Assembly: GCF_025947065.1 (NCBI RefSeq)
Contig: NZ_CP109994.1
Span: 1,674,001-1,738,000 of the forward strand
Origin: Flavobacterium sp. N1736
GTDB taxonomy: Bacteria > Bacteroidota > Bacteroidia > Flavobacteriales > Flavobacteriaceae
Reading direction: 5' to 3'
DNA: 64,000 nucleotides
The position numbers were made by a program, and so were the translations under genes. Below are positions 35,584 through 44,926 of this stretch, in pieces. The notes beneath the pieces are model-generated. The model saw only the letters and a program-made list of their open reading frames with translations. It made no database searches and was not told the origin of the DNA. How positions within the stretch are numbered: position 1 is the first letter of the stretch; every line of letters starts with the position of its first letter.

Positions 35584-38500
35584 TTATTGCTTAATCAATT
35601 TTTTAGTCCAGCTTTTTTGATCTGATTTAAAATTCAAAATATAAATTCCTCTCGACAATCTGCTAATATCAATTACGCTTTCCTGTACATCAGCCGCTAC
35701 TTTTGTTTGTAGTATCGCTGTTCCTGCATTATCATAAATCGTAATTACTTTATTGTCTAGTTTTTCCGGTAATGAAACCTGAATATAATTGCTCGCAGGA
35801 TTCGGATACATTACAAAATCTGTCGTAACAGCTTGGGTTTCTTCCACAACATTGGCTTTTTTAGCCGTTGATGCAGATCCATACGCTTCAATTTCAAATA
35901 ATGAATATCCGTACGGAGCCAAAGCTTTTGTGGTACATAAAATTCTAATATATCTTCCAGATCCGCTTACCGTTAAATCATCTGTTCCTCCGTCACTTGC
36001 CGTTTGCGTGTTTACGGTTTCATTTTCTGTAAAAACATTATCGGTAGAAACCTGTATTTTATATTGCGTTGCAAAAGCAGCTTCCCATTTTAAAACCACA
36101 CGATTAATGTTGTAATTACTTCCTAAATCAACATAAATCCATTCGCTTGCATTGGCAAAACTACTCGCCCATCTTGTTCCCATGGCATCGCCGTCTGTGG
36201 CTTTCGCCGAAGAATAAGTTGCGTTTTCTTCTGTAGAAGCTGTGGCTGTTTTGCCCAAAGCCAGATTAACATTTGGGTTTGCAGTAATATTTCGAACAAT
36301 AACATCGCTAAAAACTCCCGTTGTTAACGTTCCGTTTGCATGCGACGTAACCGCCATTCCAACATAAACATTACTTGCCATTGCAATTGTTTTTGGAGCA
36401 CCAAGCTGTGTCCACGTTGTACCATTATCAGAAGTATACGATGTAAACACATTTCCTGATCTTACAATACGAATCCATTTTGGAGCCGTTCCGGCCGCTA
36501 CCGTAGCAGTTGTAATTCCTGAAACAGCGTCTCTCGTTAAAAATTCGACACCCGCTGCGGCGCTTACATCTGTCATGGCATGTTTAGAAGTTGGCGTAAG
36601 CGTTTCTCTAAACATCACGCCCGCTTTTGCGTATGTATTGGTATTTGTTAATGAATTTACTTTCGCAATAATTTCGGCATCGCCAGTAATAGGCTGATTT
36701 ACAAATTGAAATTGATCGCTGGATTCCCAAATATCATTTCCTGAACCTTTTATGGTAAAAGTTCCGTTGGCGTGAGTTGCTTCTCCCGCAGGAGTTACAG
36801 CACCTAAATCTGTACTAACCCACGGCGCAGGTAAAGTTGCCGGAGGATTTTCTGTAGAAACTAAATTTACAGCCCTTAAATTGTCAAAATAATACGTGTT
36901 TCCGGAACTCGTTCCCGGTTCAAACAAGAATACAAAACGATTTACTTCGCTGTCTAAAGTTGAAGCGTCAGGAGCACTTGCATACGTAAAAGTAACCGTA
37001 TGCCACGTATTGGTTTGTTTTACAACACCTTGATAAATACTGTGTCTTCCCGCCGGATAATTTGACGGAATTGATGCACTGCTTTCTGCTTGCCAGGAAA
37101 TTATAGATCCAACCGGAGCCGAAGTATAAACATCCATTGCAAACTTTTTAGTGCCAGATTTGAATTCTCCAATATTGGTTAAAGTCGTATTGAATGAAAA
37201 ATTATCATACAATTCAGTTGATTTTCTAATATATTTTCCAACGTTTGAAGATGTATTGATTCCCGTCGTACTTGGATTTGCAGTGTTTGGTGTATAAGTT
37301 CCAATGGCGTCTCTAAATGTGATATTGTGAACCGTTTGATAATCTTCGTACACAATGCCCGGCGTAAAAGTATCCGGCAATTTTGTCGAACCAATTCTGA
37401 TATTATCAAAATAATACGTATCGCTGGTGTAAGAACCTGAATTTGCCAATATAACCATTTGGTTGATTGCCAGATTTGAAGTTCCTTCGTCAGGACTTGA
37501 ATTATAATAGAAAGTCAGCGTTTCCCATTGATTTTGTTTCGTTGTAATCGCTACATAATTACTGTTTCTTCCCGTTGGAAAATTCGCAGGAAGCGACGTG
37601 GCACTATTCTCTAAATTCAAACTTACAACCGTACCAATTGGCGCCGAAGTATACACATCAATCATGATTTTATTCGTCTGATTTTTTAATAAACCCGCAT
37701 CTTCAATTGTACTTTGTGTGTTAAAAAATAACACATCGTATTGCTCTGTTACATTTCGAACATACTTCGCCACATTTGCAGAATTATTAACCGAATTTGT
37801 TCCCGGATTTGCAACCACAGAATAAGTTCCGGTTGTAGTTCCTTTGATAATTTTATTGATTCCGTCGTAGTTTTGCAAAACATCCGTAGCAATAATTGGC
37901 TTTTCCGGCGCTGCTTTTGTCAATAAATTATCAAAATAATACGTCGCTCCTGAATTTGAATTTGATTCAAAAAGAAAAACTACATTATTGATTGTCAAAG
38001 CACTTGTATTGGGATCGATTACTTTTTCGAATTCAAACTCAATCGTTTCCCATTTGTTTTGCACCGTTGTTGTTGCTTTGTAACCGCTGTGTCTTCCTGA
38101 CGGAAAATTAGTAGCCGTTGTTACCAGACTATTTTCTAACTGCATGGAGATTTTTGTTCCAACAGGCGCCGAAGTATAAATATCAAAAGAAATCCTTTTT
38201 CTTCCGTACACATAATCGTTAGCGTTGCTGATTGTTACATTTTTGATATTCAAAACATCATATAATTCAGATGCATTACGAACATATTTCCCCACCAAAG
38301 CAGACGTATTTACTCCCGTCGCCGATGGATTTGCTGTTGCTTCTGTTAAAACTCCCGTTTTCAAACCATAAACTATATTGCGATTTGACTGAAAATCTTC
38401 GTGAATTTTTTCTACCGGTAAAGCCGGTTCTGTAACTACAGCCAGTTTATAGGTATTTGCAGTACAGCCGGAAACTGTTGTAGCAACGGAAACATCTCCT

Positions 38501-39543
38501 CCCGAAGTTCCCCAGTTAACCGTAATCGTATTGGTTCCTTGTCCCGAAGTAATTGTTGCGCCAGCAGGAACTGTCCAGTTATAAGTGGCTCCGGCAATAG
38601 CGTTTATAGAATATGTTTTGTTGGATTCATTGTTATAGACTTTTGCATCGCCAAGAACACCATAAGTAAAACTTCCGCTGTAAACACGAACATAATCAAC
38701 CTGCAATTTTGCCGGAAAATCAGCCGGAATTGGCTCAACTCCCGCTCCGTTTACACTTGTATAAGGCGTTCCTAAACTACCAACCGCAAGATTTAAAATA
38801 ATATAAAACTGCTGATCGTTAAACGGCCATCCGCCATTTACGGTCGTTTGTGGCGTCGCTGTGTGAAATAAATTACCGTCAATAAACCATTTGATAATAT
38901 TTGGTCCCCATTCTACCGCATAAACGTGAAATTCTGAAGATAAATCTGTTGGCGACGTATAACTTCTGCCTGTATAATGATAACCGCCGCCGTCATAATG
39001 AATTGTTCCGTCTACAGATTTTGGATTTCTGTGTTTGGCTTCCATAATATCGATTTCACCCGTAAACGGCCAGTTTGAAGTTCCTGCAGGCAGCATCCAA
39101 AAAGCAGGCCACGCACCCATTCCGTTAGATAACTTCATGCGCGCTTCGATTCTTCCGTACTTAATGGCGTATTTCCCTTCAGTCGTTAATTTTGCCGATG
39201 CATAAGGCTGTTGCGGAAATGATGCATTTGGCTCATATTTCGCCTGAATATTTAGATAACTATTCGTTCCTTCCTTTACAATTGTCGCCTGATTAGGATC
39301 ATAACGCTGCGCCTCTGCATTTCCAAAACCGCAAAGCGAAGGACAGCCGTTTCCGGAAACACTCTGCCATTTTGTTGCATCTACCGTTGTTCCGTTAAAT
39401 TCATCAGACCAAATTAAAGTGTTGCATTGAGCATGAAGTTTTAATAAAGGAGATAATAAAAGTAGAATTAGGATAATACACCTCTTTAAAAAATAGTAAT
39501 TACTTCTCGGTGGTCGGCCGAAAGAAAAGTCTTTTTGTTTCAT
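35584..39543 (-). CDS. Secreted GH16 beta-glucanase (laminarinase type), multi-module, T9SS
   Basis: 1319 residues from the preferred ATG at 39543 (the frame is open from 39579). The N-terminus has a hydrophobic signal (ILILLLLSPLLKLHAQ, ending at residue 39). The GH16 domain (about 42-305) carries the catalytic motif GEIDIMEAKH with Glu163, Asp165 and Glu168. Next come a PKD-like domain (about 305-375), three roughly 160-residue repeats (about 380-541, 553-718, 731-888, each with an EDYQ-like start, YTSAP, a GRHS/GRNS motif and a YYFDN end), a DUF1349-like/LamG-like sandwich (about 900-1085), an F5/8-type C or CBM32-like domain (about 1090-1225), and a T9SS tail (YPNPASNYIQV). Likely substrate is laminarin or other beta-1,3(4)-glucan. 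Confidence 0.93.
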   Translation of the reverse strand: MKQKDFSFGRPPRSNYYFLKRCIILILLLLSPLLKLHAQCNTLIWSDEFNGTTVDATKWQSVSGNGCPSLCGFGNAEAQRYDPNQATIVKEGTNSYLNIQAKYEPNASFPQQPYASAKLTTEGKYAIKYGRIEARMKLSNGMGAWPAFWMLPAGTSNWPFTGEIDIMEAKHRNPKSVDGTIHYDGGGYHYTGRSYTSPTDLSSEFHVYAVEWGPNIIKWFIDGNLFHTATPQTTVNGGWPFNDQQFYIILNLAVGSLGTPYTSVNGAGVEPIPADFPAKLQVDYVRVYSGSFTYGVLGDAKVYNNESNKTYSINAIAGATYNWTVPAGATITSGQGTNTITVNWGTSGGDVSVATTVSGCTANTYKLAVVTEPALPVEKIHEDFQSNRNIVYGLKTGVLTEATANPSATGVNTSALVGKYVRNASELYDVLNIKNVTISNANDYVYGRKRISFDIYTSAPVGTKISMQLENSLVTTATNFPSGRHSGYKATTTVQNKWETIEFEFEKVIDPNTSALTINNVVFLFESNSNSGATYYFDNLLTKAAPEKPIIATDVLQNYDGINKIIKGTTTGTYSVVANPGTNSVNNSANVAKYVRNVTEQYDVLFFNTQSTIEDAGLLKNQTNKIMIDVYTSAPIGTVVSLNLENSATSLPANFPTGRNSNYVAITTKQNQWETLTFYYNSSPDEGTSNLAINQMVILANSGSYTSDTYYFDNIRIGSTKLPDTFTPGIVYEDYQTVHNITFRDAIGTYTPNTANPSTTGINTSSNVGKYIRKSTELYDNFSFNTTLTNIGEFKSGTKKFAMDVYTSAPVGSIISWQAESSASIPSNYPAGRHSIYQGVVKQTNTWHTVTFTYASAPDASTLDSEVNRFVFLFEPGTSSGNTYYFDNLRAVNLVSTENPPATLPAPWVSTDLGAVTPAGEATHANGTFTIKGSGNDIWESSDQFQFVNQPITGDAEIIAKVNSLTNTNTYAKAGVMFRETLTPTSKHAMTDVSAAAGVEFLTRDAVSGITTATVAAGTAPKWIRIVRSGNVFTSYTSDNGTTWTQLGAPKTIAMASNVYVGMAVTSHANGTLTTGVFSDVIVRNITANPNVNLALGKTATASTEENATYSSAKATDGDAMGTRWASSFANASEWIYVDLGSNYNINRVVLKWEAAFATQYKIQVSTDNVFTENETVNTQTASDGGTDDLTVSGSGRYIRILCTTKALAPYGYSLFEIEAYGSASTAKKANVVEETQAVTTDFVMYPNPASNYIQVSLPEKLDNKVITIYDNAGTAILQTKVAADVQESVIDISRLSRGIYILNFKSDQKSWTKKLIKQ

Positions 39544-39810
39544 TTTTTTTAGTTTTTTGTTAGTAAAGCGTATTAACACAACAAATCTTCTATTTTAAGA
39601 AAAACAGAACGATATTGTATTAATAAGATGACAATATTAACAAATAAACTACCCAAGATGTTAATTTTGGGGTACGGTTTGACTACGGTGTTTATAAAAA
39701 AATGTAATAAACAGCTTTCAAAATGCGTAAAACTACTTAGGATTTTACTGATGATAAAACCCCGCTGTTTATAGGGTTTTAAAGAGATTGAATGTGAATT
39801 TTATACAATC

Positions 39811-39950
39811 ATTTGCGTACATCTGCTTAAATTTTTATAAAATCTGCGTGAAAAATATTAGCTACAGATTAATTGATTAAAAAGATTTTTAATTCTCGCA
39901 GATTTGGCAGATTGCTTCGCCTGTTCGCTATCGCTCGGGTGAGCAGATTT
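39811..39950. repeat. Family 3 repeat sequences, one interrupted by a 27-bp GC-rich insertion
   Basis: 39811-39859 matches the right half of the 30751 element (ATCTGCTTAAAT...AAAATCTGCGTGAAAAATATT in pieces). 39895-39950 matches its left half, but 27 bp (39914-39940, GCTTCGCCTGTTCGCTATCG then CTCGGGT) sit between GGCAGATT and GAGCAGATT, which are adjacent in the other copies. Confidence 0.7.
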
Positions 39951-39971
39951 TCTCATTTTGCTTGCGTCTGG

Positions 39972-40075
39972 TTTGTCCTTTCGACGGAGGAGAAATCGCA
40001 CCAGAAACTCGACAAAGATTGGCGATTTTGTTTGAGGAGTTTCTAGTGTGATCCTTCCTCCGTCAGGATGACAAA
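39972..40075. repeat. MITE/REP-like palindromic element, family 1, copy B
   Basis: About 104 bp: begins TTTGTCCTTTCGACGGAGGA, ends CCTCCGTCAGGATGACAAAA, with an internal inverted GACAAAGATTGGCGATTTTG segment. It follows the stop codon of the regulator gene at 40088. Confidence 0.85.
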
Positions 40076-40087
40076 AACGAGTGAAAC

Positions 40088-43015
40088 TTAAAAATTCAAA
40101 ATAAACTCCGTAATATTCGCATCTGACGGAAGCTGCAATTTCTTGCGAATACGATATCTCGTGTCTTCAACACCTCTTACTGAAATTCCTAAAAGCGGCG
40201 CAATTTCTTTAGTATTAAAATTCATTCGCAAATAAGCACACAAACGCATATCTCGCGGAGTCAGTTCCGGAAAACTTGTTTTTAAACGCTGCATAAAATT
40301 ATCATGAAGCTGATTGAAGATTTCTTCAAACTCGTTCCAATGCTGATCTCCCTGCAATTCATGATCGATTATTCGGTTTATTTTGGTCAATAAACTAAAG
40401 TTTACATTGGTATCATTCTTTTTATCTATTTGCCCGATAAGTTCTTTTATAGAAAGCAAAATTTCATTTAAATGAATAAGATTGACGGTATTCGAAGCTA
40501 CTTTTGCGTTTTTAAGATTAATAGTGGCTTCGAGATTTTCCCGCATAATTGTCATATTTTCCTGTTCTAATGCCAATTTCTGCTCGTTTAATTCAGCACG
40601 ATTACGCAACAGCTCTTTTTCCTGATTAAGGATTAACTGCTCGCGATCGCGTTCAGCAAGATTTTTTTGATATTTGATAATCGCGTAAATCAAAACACCA
40701 AAAAGCAATAAATACAAAATATAAGCCCAGCTCGTTTTGTACCACGGCGGTGAAATCTCAAATTTAAAAACAGCTTCCTGACTTACTACATCATAAATAT
40801 TTTTTGCCCTTACGTGAAAAATATATTCGTTTCCAGGCAAATTGGTATATTCTTTTTCAGTTTGCAAACCCCAATCTGACCATTTTTCTTCAAAACCTTC
40901 GAGCCAATATTCGTATTTTGTAGCATCGGCTTCGTCATAACAAAGTGAAGCAAACGAAAAATGCAGTGCATTATTAGCATACGATAAAACCGGAAAAAGT
41001 TCCTCTTTATCTAATTTTATAGTAGTCGGAAGTACATCATATCGGCTGGAAAACAACAAACTGTCTTTTGGCAAAATACATTTTACTTCAGAAATAACAG
41101 CTTTATATTTAGATTGGTAACTTTTATTTTTTGTTACATTATAATGAATCAAACCGTCTTGTGTGCCAAAAAATACATCTCCGCTTGTCGTGGTTTGAAT
41201 ATTTTCGAAACCCGGAACATATAAATAGCGCAGTTTTCTAAAAGGTAATTCTTCGACAGTAAAATTTCCGTTTGCCTGTCGCGTCATTTTTCCGGTGTTT
41301 TCTCCTGAAACGTACCAGATATTGTTTTGATTATCGGCTTTAAGCAAACGAATGTGATTTTCCAGTCCGAGGTATTTTTTAAAAACTGCTTCGGGAATCA
41401 TTTTTTTCGAAGTTTGATCTTGTTTGTAAACGCCTTTTGTAGTTCCAAAAAGAATTTCATTGTTTATTTTGAAGGTATTCAAAAACAAACTCGACGGAAA
41501 ACCGCTGTCTTTATTATAAAACTGAAGATTTGAAACGGCATCAAATGTTTTATTGAATCTTATTTTATAAATTCCTTTATAACCGTGCGCAAGCCAAATA
41601 TCGTCGTTATCTGTTACCAATATTCTGCTGCTTTCCTCAAAACCTTTAATTTTATGCTGATAAGCCCAGGAATCATTTATTCTTTTTAGCAAATGCATTC
41701 CGTTATAACCGCCAACCAACAATAAATCAGGATGGTTTGGAATATTTATTCCTTGCCACGCGCCATCTATTTTTGCTAATAATTGAGCTGAGTTTCCTTT
41801 TATTTCGTAGATTCCGTTTTTCTCAAAAGCCAAAAGCGATTTCCCAAAAACACCCACATTCCACACATTTTCAGTCATTCCTGAAATATGCTGAAAGTGC
41901 GCATTTTCTCGTTTTCCGTTTTTATAAGCCTCCCAATCCATCCAAAATAAACCATTATCTGTAGCGATATATAATTTATTCTGATAAATCTGACTGCAAT
42001 ATATTTTAGTTTCAGAATTTGAGGTATCCAATATTCTCGATAAAGGCGAAGAAATCTGAATCAGCGAAATGCCTTCTTTTAAAGTTACCCACAAATTGCC
42101 TTCTTTATCTGTTTTAAGATTCGTTACATATTCGTTTTGCAAACCCATTTGTTTGTTGATATGCTGAATCAGATTTCCAATACTATCTATAACTATCAAG
42201 CCGGTTTGGCGCGTTCCGATCCCTAAATATCCATCAGAAAATAAAATTGCTGTCGTAATTTGATTTTGTTTCAGCAGATAATCGGCTTCGGTTACAAAAG
42301 GCTTAATCTCATCATTTTTATAAATAAAAAGTCCGTTTTTTTGTGTCAGAAGCATCAAACCATTTTTAGTTTCAAAAGCTTTCCGAATCTTCATTCCTGC
42401 AAACTTTTGTCCGTTTTGAACAGGCGTTAAAACATCATTTTTTAATTGCAATAAACCTTTTGCATTATCCAGAATGTAAATTCCGCTTTTGACATTAAAA
42501 AATTCATCAAAATTAGAATTCGATTGTATTACTTTGATTTTGTTGTTTTTATAAACAAATATCTTCTCATTCGAGAAAAAAATCACTTCGTTATTTAAAA
42601 CTACAGTGTGCAAAACATCGCCAAAATTTCTAGCCGAAAGCGGCAGTAATTTTACTAAAGAAGTATATTTATATTGTCCGTTTGGTAACTGAACCGCATA
42701 ACCAAAATCGCACTGCGCGCCCACATAAATTTTATCATTTTTATCGATGGCAAGCGACCGAACCATGCTTTTGTTTTCGGGCTGCGTCACAATATTCCAC
42801 CGCACGCCATCAAACTGCATGATTCCGAAATGATTGGCAAAAAACATCATTCCCTTAGAATCCTGCAACACGTCCCAGTTTTCTGAAGCGGCCTTATATG
42901 TTTTCGGATTATAATTAGTGATAAACGGAACCCCGATTTTTTTAATTTGGGCACTAATAAGATGGGGCAAAAAAAAGAGCGATAAAACTAAAATTCTACT
43001 GATACATTTCGTCAT
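40088..43015 (-). CDS. Membrane Y_Y_Y-domain LuxR-type regulator
   Basis: 975 residues: signal peptide (1-22), two-component-regulator-propeller repeats (about 40-640), Y_Y_Y domain (about 690-755), one transmembrane segment (about 758-780, WAYILYLLLFGVLIYAIIKY), a coiled coil (about 785-850), and a C-terminal LuxR-type helix-turn-helix (about 915-975, ELTPRDMRLCAYL, EIAPLLGISVRGVEDTRYRI). There is no histidine kinase or receiver domain, so this is a one-protein sensor-regulator rather than an HTCS. It lies directly upstream of the GH16 gene on the same strand and faces the whole degradative cluster. That suggests it senses a released oligosaccharide and activates those genes (inference). Confidence 0.88.
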   Translation of the reverse strand: MTKCISRILVLSLFFLPHLISAQIKKIGVPFITNYNPKTYKAASENWDVLQDSKGMMFFANHFGIMQFDGVRWNIVTQPENKSMVRSLAIDKNDKIYVGAQCDFGYAVQLPNGQYKYTSLVKLLPLSARNFGDVLHTVVLNNEVIFFSNEKIFVYKNNKIKVIQSNSNFDEFFNVKSGIYILDNAKGLLQLKNDVLTPVQNGQKFAGMKIRKAFETKNGLMLLTQKNGLFIYKNDEIKPFVTEADYLLKQNQITTAILFSDGYLGIGTRQTGLIVIDSIGNLIQHINKQMGLQNEYVTNLKTDKEGNLWVTLKEGISLIQISSPLSRILDTSNSETKIYCSQIYQNKLYIATDNGLFWMDWEAYKNGKRENAHFQHISGMTENVWNVGVFGKSLLAFEKNGIYEIKGNSAQLLAKIDGAWQGINIPNHPDLLLVGGYNGMHLLKRINDSWAYQHKIKGFEESSRILVTDNDDIWLAHGYKGIYKIRFNKTFDAVSNLQFYNKDSGFPSSLFLNTFKINNEILFGTTKGVYKQDQTSKKMIPEAVFKKYLGLENHIRLLKADNQNNIWYVSGENTGKMTRQANGNFTVEELPFRKLRYLYVPGFENIQTTTSGDVFFGTQDGLIHYNVTKNKSYQSKYKAVISEVKCILPKDSLLFSSRYDVLPTTIKLDKEELFPVLSYANNALHFSFASLCYDEADATKYEYWLEGFEEKWSDWGLQTEKEYTNLPGNEYIFHVRAKNIYDVVSQEAVFKFEISPPWYKTSWAYILYLLLFGVLIYAIIKYQKNLAERDREQLILNQEKELLRNRAELNEQKLALEQENMTIMRENLEATINLKNAKVASNTVNLIHLNEILLSIKELIGQIDKKNDTNVNFSLLTKINRIIDHELQGDQHWNEFEEIFNQLHDNFMQRLKTSFPELTPRDMRLCAYLRMNFNTKEIAPLLGISVRGVEDTRYRIRKKLQLPSDANITEFILNF

Positions 43016-43290
43016 TTTGTTTCTGTCTGTAGGTTATTTCGCGGTTTAACAAGAAATCGCAATACTAAAAATAACAGTTTGGGAATGCTATTTTCAGGTA
43101 AAACAAATCGCTTTATTTGGCTTGATAAAATTATAATTTGATAATTTTCAGGACTATAAAAAACGAATATCTATAATCAAATATATAAAAATTTATTTTA
43201 TTGTAACAAATTACATTTAAATTAGATAATTTGATAATGAGAAAATAATTAGATAATTAGGGAATTTGAAAATTAGATAATTATAACAAT

Positions 43291-43323
43291 AAACCCGACA
43301 GGTTTTAAAAACCTGTCGGGTTT
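43291..43323. repeat. Perfect hairpin palindrome
   Basis: AAACCCGACAGGTTTT and AAAACCTGTCGGGTTT meet back to back. It resembles the family 2 hairpins in its AGGTTTTxAAAACCT core but has different flanks. Strong hairpin, so possibly a terminator. Confidence 0.75.
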
Positions 43324-43526
43324 GTCGCAATTCTGTCATTTTGAGGAATGACAAATATTGGGGTTCCTTTGCGTTTTCAAGGGATTAAAATCTCTTGCTA
43401 CAAAATAAATCATTCTTCCGGAATTTTAAATTAGTGTTCCAGAGGAACGAAACATATTGTGGGGATGGATTTTAATCCATCATTCGCAGTTAATCCGTCT
43501 AGTTTGTCATTTAGTTCGTCGTTTAG

Positions 43527-43631
43527 TTTGTCATTTTGAGGAACGAAGAATCTTCGCGACAATTTTCGCCAACAGTTTGCTTTTCTTTGTCGAGTTACTT
43601 GCGGGGATTCTTCGTTCCTCAGAATGACAAA
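43527..43631. repeat. MITE/REP-like palindromic element, family 1, copy C
   Basis: About 105 bp: begins TTTGTCATTTTGAGGAACGA, ends TCGTTCCTCAGAATGACAAA. It shares the GTCATT...AATGAC ends and TTTGTCGAGTTACT core with the other copies, but belongs to the GAGGAACGAAG subgroup with copy D. Confidence 0.8.
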
Positions 43632-43707
43632 ACAACCAAAAAACCTCAAACTTGAAACCTGAAACTTGAAACAAAAAACTTAAAACAAAAAAACCTGAAA
43701 CAAAAAC

Positions 43708-44340
43708 TCAAATAATCCCACTCAATTCTTCATAACTATTAAACAGAATCGCGCCTTCGTTTTCTAAGTCTTCGTTGTTGTAACCGTTGGCAAAACCGTA
43801 AACTTTAAATCCGCCGCTTTTTCCTGCCATTACGCCGGCTTTGCTGTCTTCGATTACGACGCAGTCTTTTACATCAAAGCCCATTTCTTTTGCAGCATGC
43901 AAAAAGATTCCCGGTTCTGGTTTCCAGCTTTTAATTTGGTACGAACTAAATATTTTATTTTCGAATTTATCCAGTAATCCTGCGACTTCAAGATTCAGTC
44001 TGATTTTATCAACCGGACCGCTAGAAGCGACGCAATACGGAATTTCTAGTTTTTCTATAAACTCAATTACGCCTTCCATTGGTTTTACCTGCGTTTTAAA
44101 GGCTTCAAAACTTTTTTCGCGGTATTCATTTTCAAAAGTATCAGGGAGTTTTTTGGCAATCGCAGTTTCTATATGCTGAAAACATTCTTTTAAGTTACGT
44201 CCGTTAAAATCGCGATACGCATCTTCGAGTTTCATTTCGAAACCGTGTTCTGCAGCCATGGAAAGCAAAATTCCGTTGCCAATTTTTTCAGTATCTACAA
44301 GAACGCCATCGCAATCAAAAATTATACATTTAGTATTCAT
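43708..44340 (-). CDS. HAD-family sugar-phosphate phosphatase / beta-phosphoglucomutase-like protein
   Basis: 210-residue cytoplasmic enzyme. Motif I is IIFDCDGVLVDTE with Asp9 and Asp11, motif II is the VASSGP segment (Ser near 106), motif III is a Lys in WKPEPG, and motif IV is VIEDSKAG. The cap helices between motifs I and II match the beta-phosphoglucomutase/2-deoxyglucose-6-phosphatase subgroup. The substrate is probably a small sugar phosphate but cannot be specified. It is not linked to the flanking genes by operon spacing. Confidence 0.88.
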   Translation of the reverse strand: MNTKCIIFDCDGVLVDTEKIGNGILLSMAAEHGFEMKLEDAYRDFNGRNLKECFQHIETAIAKKLPDTFENEYREKSFEAFKTQVKPMEGVIEFIEKLEIPYCVASSGPVDKIRLNLEVAGLLDKFENKIFSSYQIKSWKPEPGIFLHAAKEMGFDVKDCVVIEDSKAGVMAGKSGGFKVYGFANGYNNEDLENEGAILFNSYEELSGII

Positions 44341-44415
44341 AGGTTTTATTTACATTTTATTATCAAATTTGATAAGAATGTAAATTACAAAATAATTTTA
44401 TAAAAGCTCTTGAAA

Positions 44416-44880
44416 TTATAGCGAACCGGATATTTTTGACACAATCTGAATTATAAAATCGGCCTGTGCAGGATTTATTTTTTTTAAGGCTTCGTCTGTT
44501 TGAAACCATTCTGCTCTGTCAATTTCAGGAAAACTCTTGAAACTTCCGGATTTTGGCGGCCATTCTATTTCGAATTCATTACTTTTTATCAAAGCAACAT
44601 CAATATCAAAATCTACTGCCCACGCAAAAACTTTTTTACCCGATTTTAGTTTTACAGGTTCTAGTTTTATAAAGTCACCTTCTATTTCAAAACCGGTTTC
44701 TTCCTGAAACTCACGTTTTGCAGCCCCAAGAGAATCTTCATCATCTGTAAATTCGCCTTTTGGAATCGACCAGCTTTCTAAATCCTTGTTTTTCCAAAAT
44801 GGCCCGCCGGGATGAACTAATAAAAAATAAATAGTTACATCGATGAATTTGTAAAGTAATATGCCAGCGCTTTGTTTCAT
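44416..44880 (-). CDS. Nudix hydrolase
   Basis: 154-residue single-domain protein with the full Nudix box GEFTDDEDSLGAAKREFQEE followed by TGF (about residues 42-64), matching GX5EX7REUXEEXGU. It carries SIPKGEF just before the box, a form seen in diadenosine-tetraphosphate and related hydrolases. It likely hydrolyses a nucleoside diphosphate derivative. The gene is 75 nt upstream of the HAD phosphatase start and transcribed the same way. The partner substrate is unknown. Confidence 0.92.
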   Translation of the reverse strand: MKQSAGILLYKFIDVTIYFLLVHPGGPFWKNKDLESWSIPKGEFTDDEDSLGAAKREFQEETGFEIEGDFIKLEPVKLKSGKKVFAWAVDFDIDVALIKSNEFEIEWPPKSGSFKSFPEIDRAEWFQTDEALKKINPAQADFIIQIVSKISGSL

Positions 44881-44926
44881 CTGAAAATGCTTTAATTTAG
44901 ATATTTAAATATACATAATTATTCTA

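Larger units (their letters stand above)
39544..40087. other. Intergenic region between GH16 and its upstream regulator
   Basis: 544 nt without a gene. It holds the leader of the GH16 gene, a hairpin AAAACCC...GGGTTTT (39756-39780), family 3 repeat sequence (39811-39859 and 39895-39950) with a 27-bp insertion, and a family 1 element (39972-40075). No promoter element was identified with confidence. Confidence 0.8.
43016..43707. other. Repeat-bearing intergenic region
   Basis: 692 nt between the HAD phosphatase and the Y_Y_Y regulator without a supported gene. It is A+T-rich, and contains a 33-bp palindrome (43291-43323), a family 1 element (43527-43631) and short GATAATT-type repeats near 43220-43285. 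An open frame at 43431-43649 (minus) lies inside the repeats and is not convincing. Confidence 0.75.

Noticed and set aside
43431..43649. Possible small gene
   Set aside because: The frame runs through a family 1 repeat and has no homology-like pattern, start signal or neighbours to support it.
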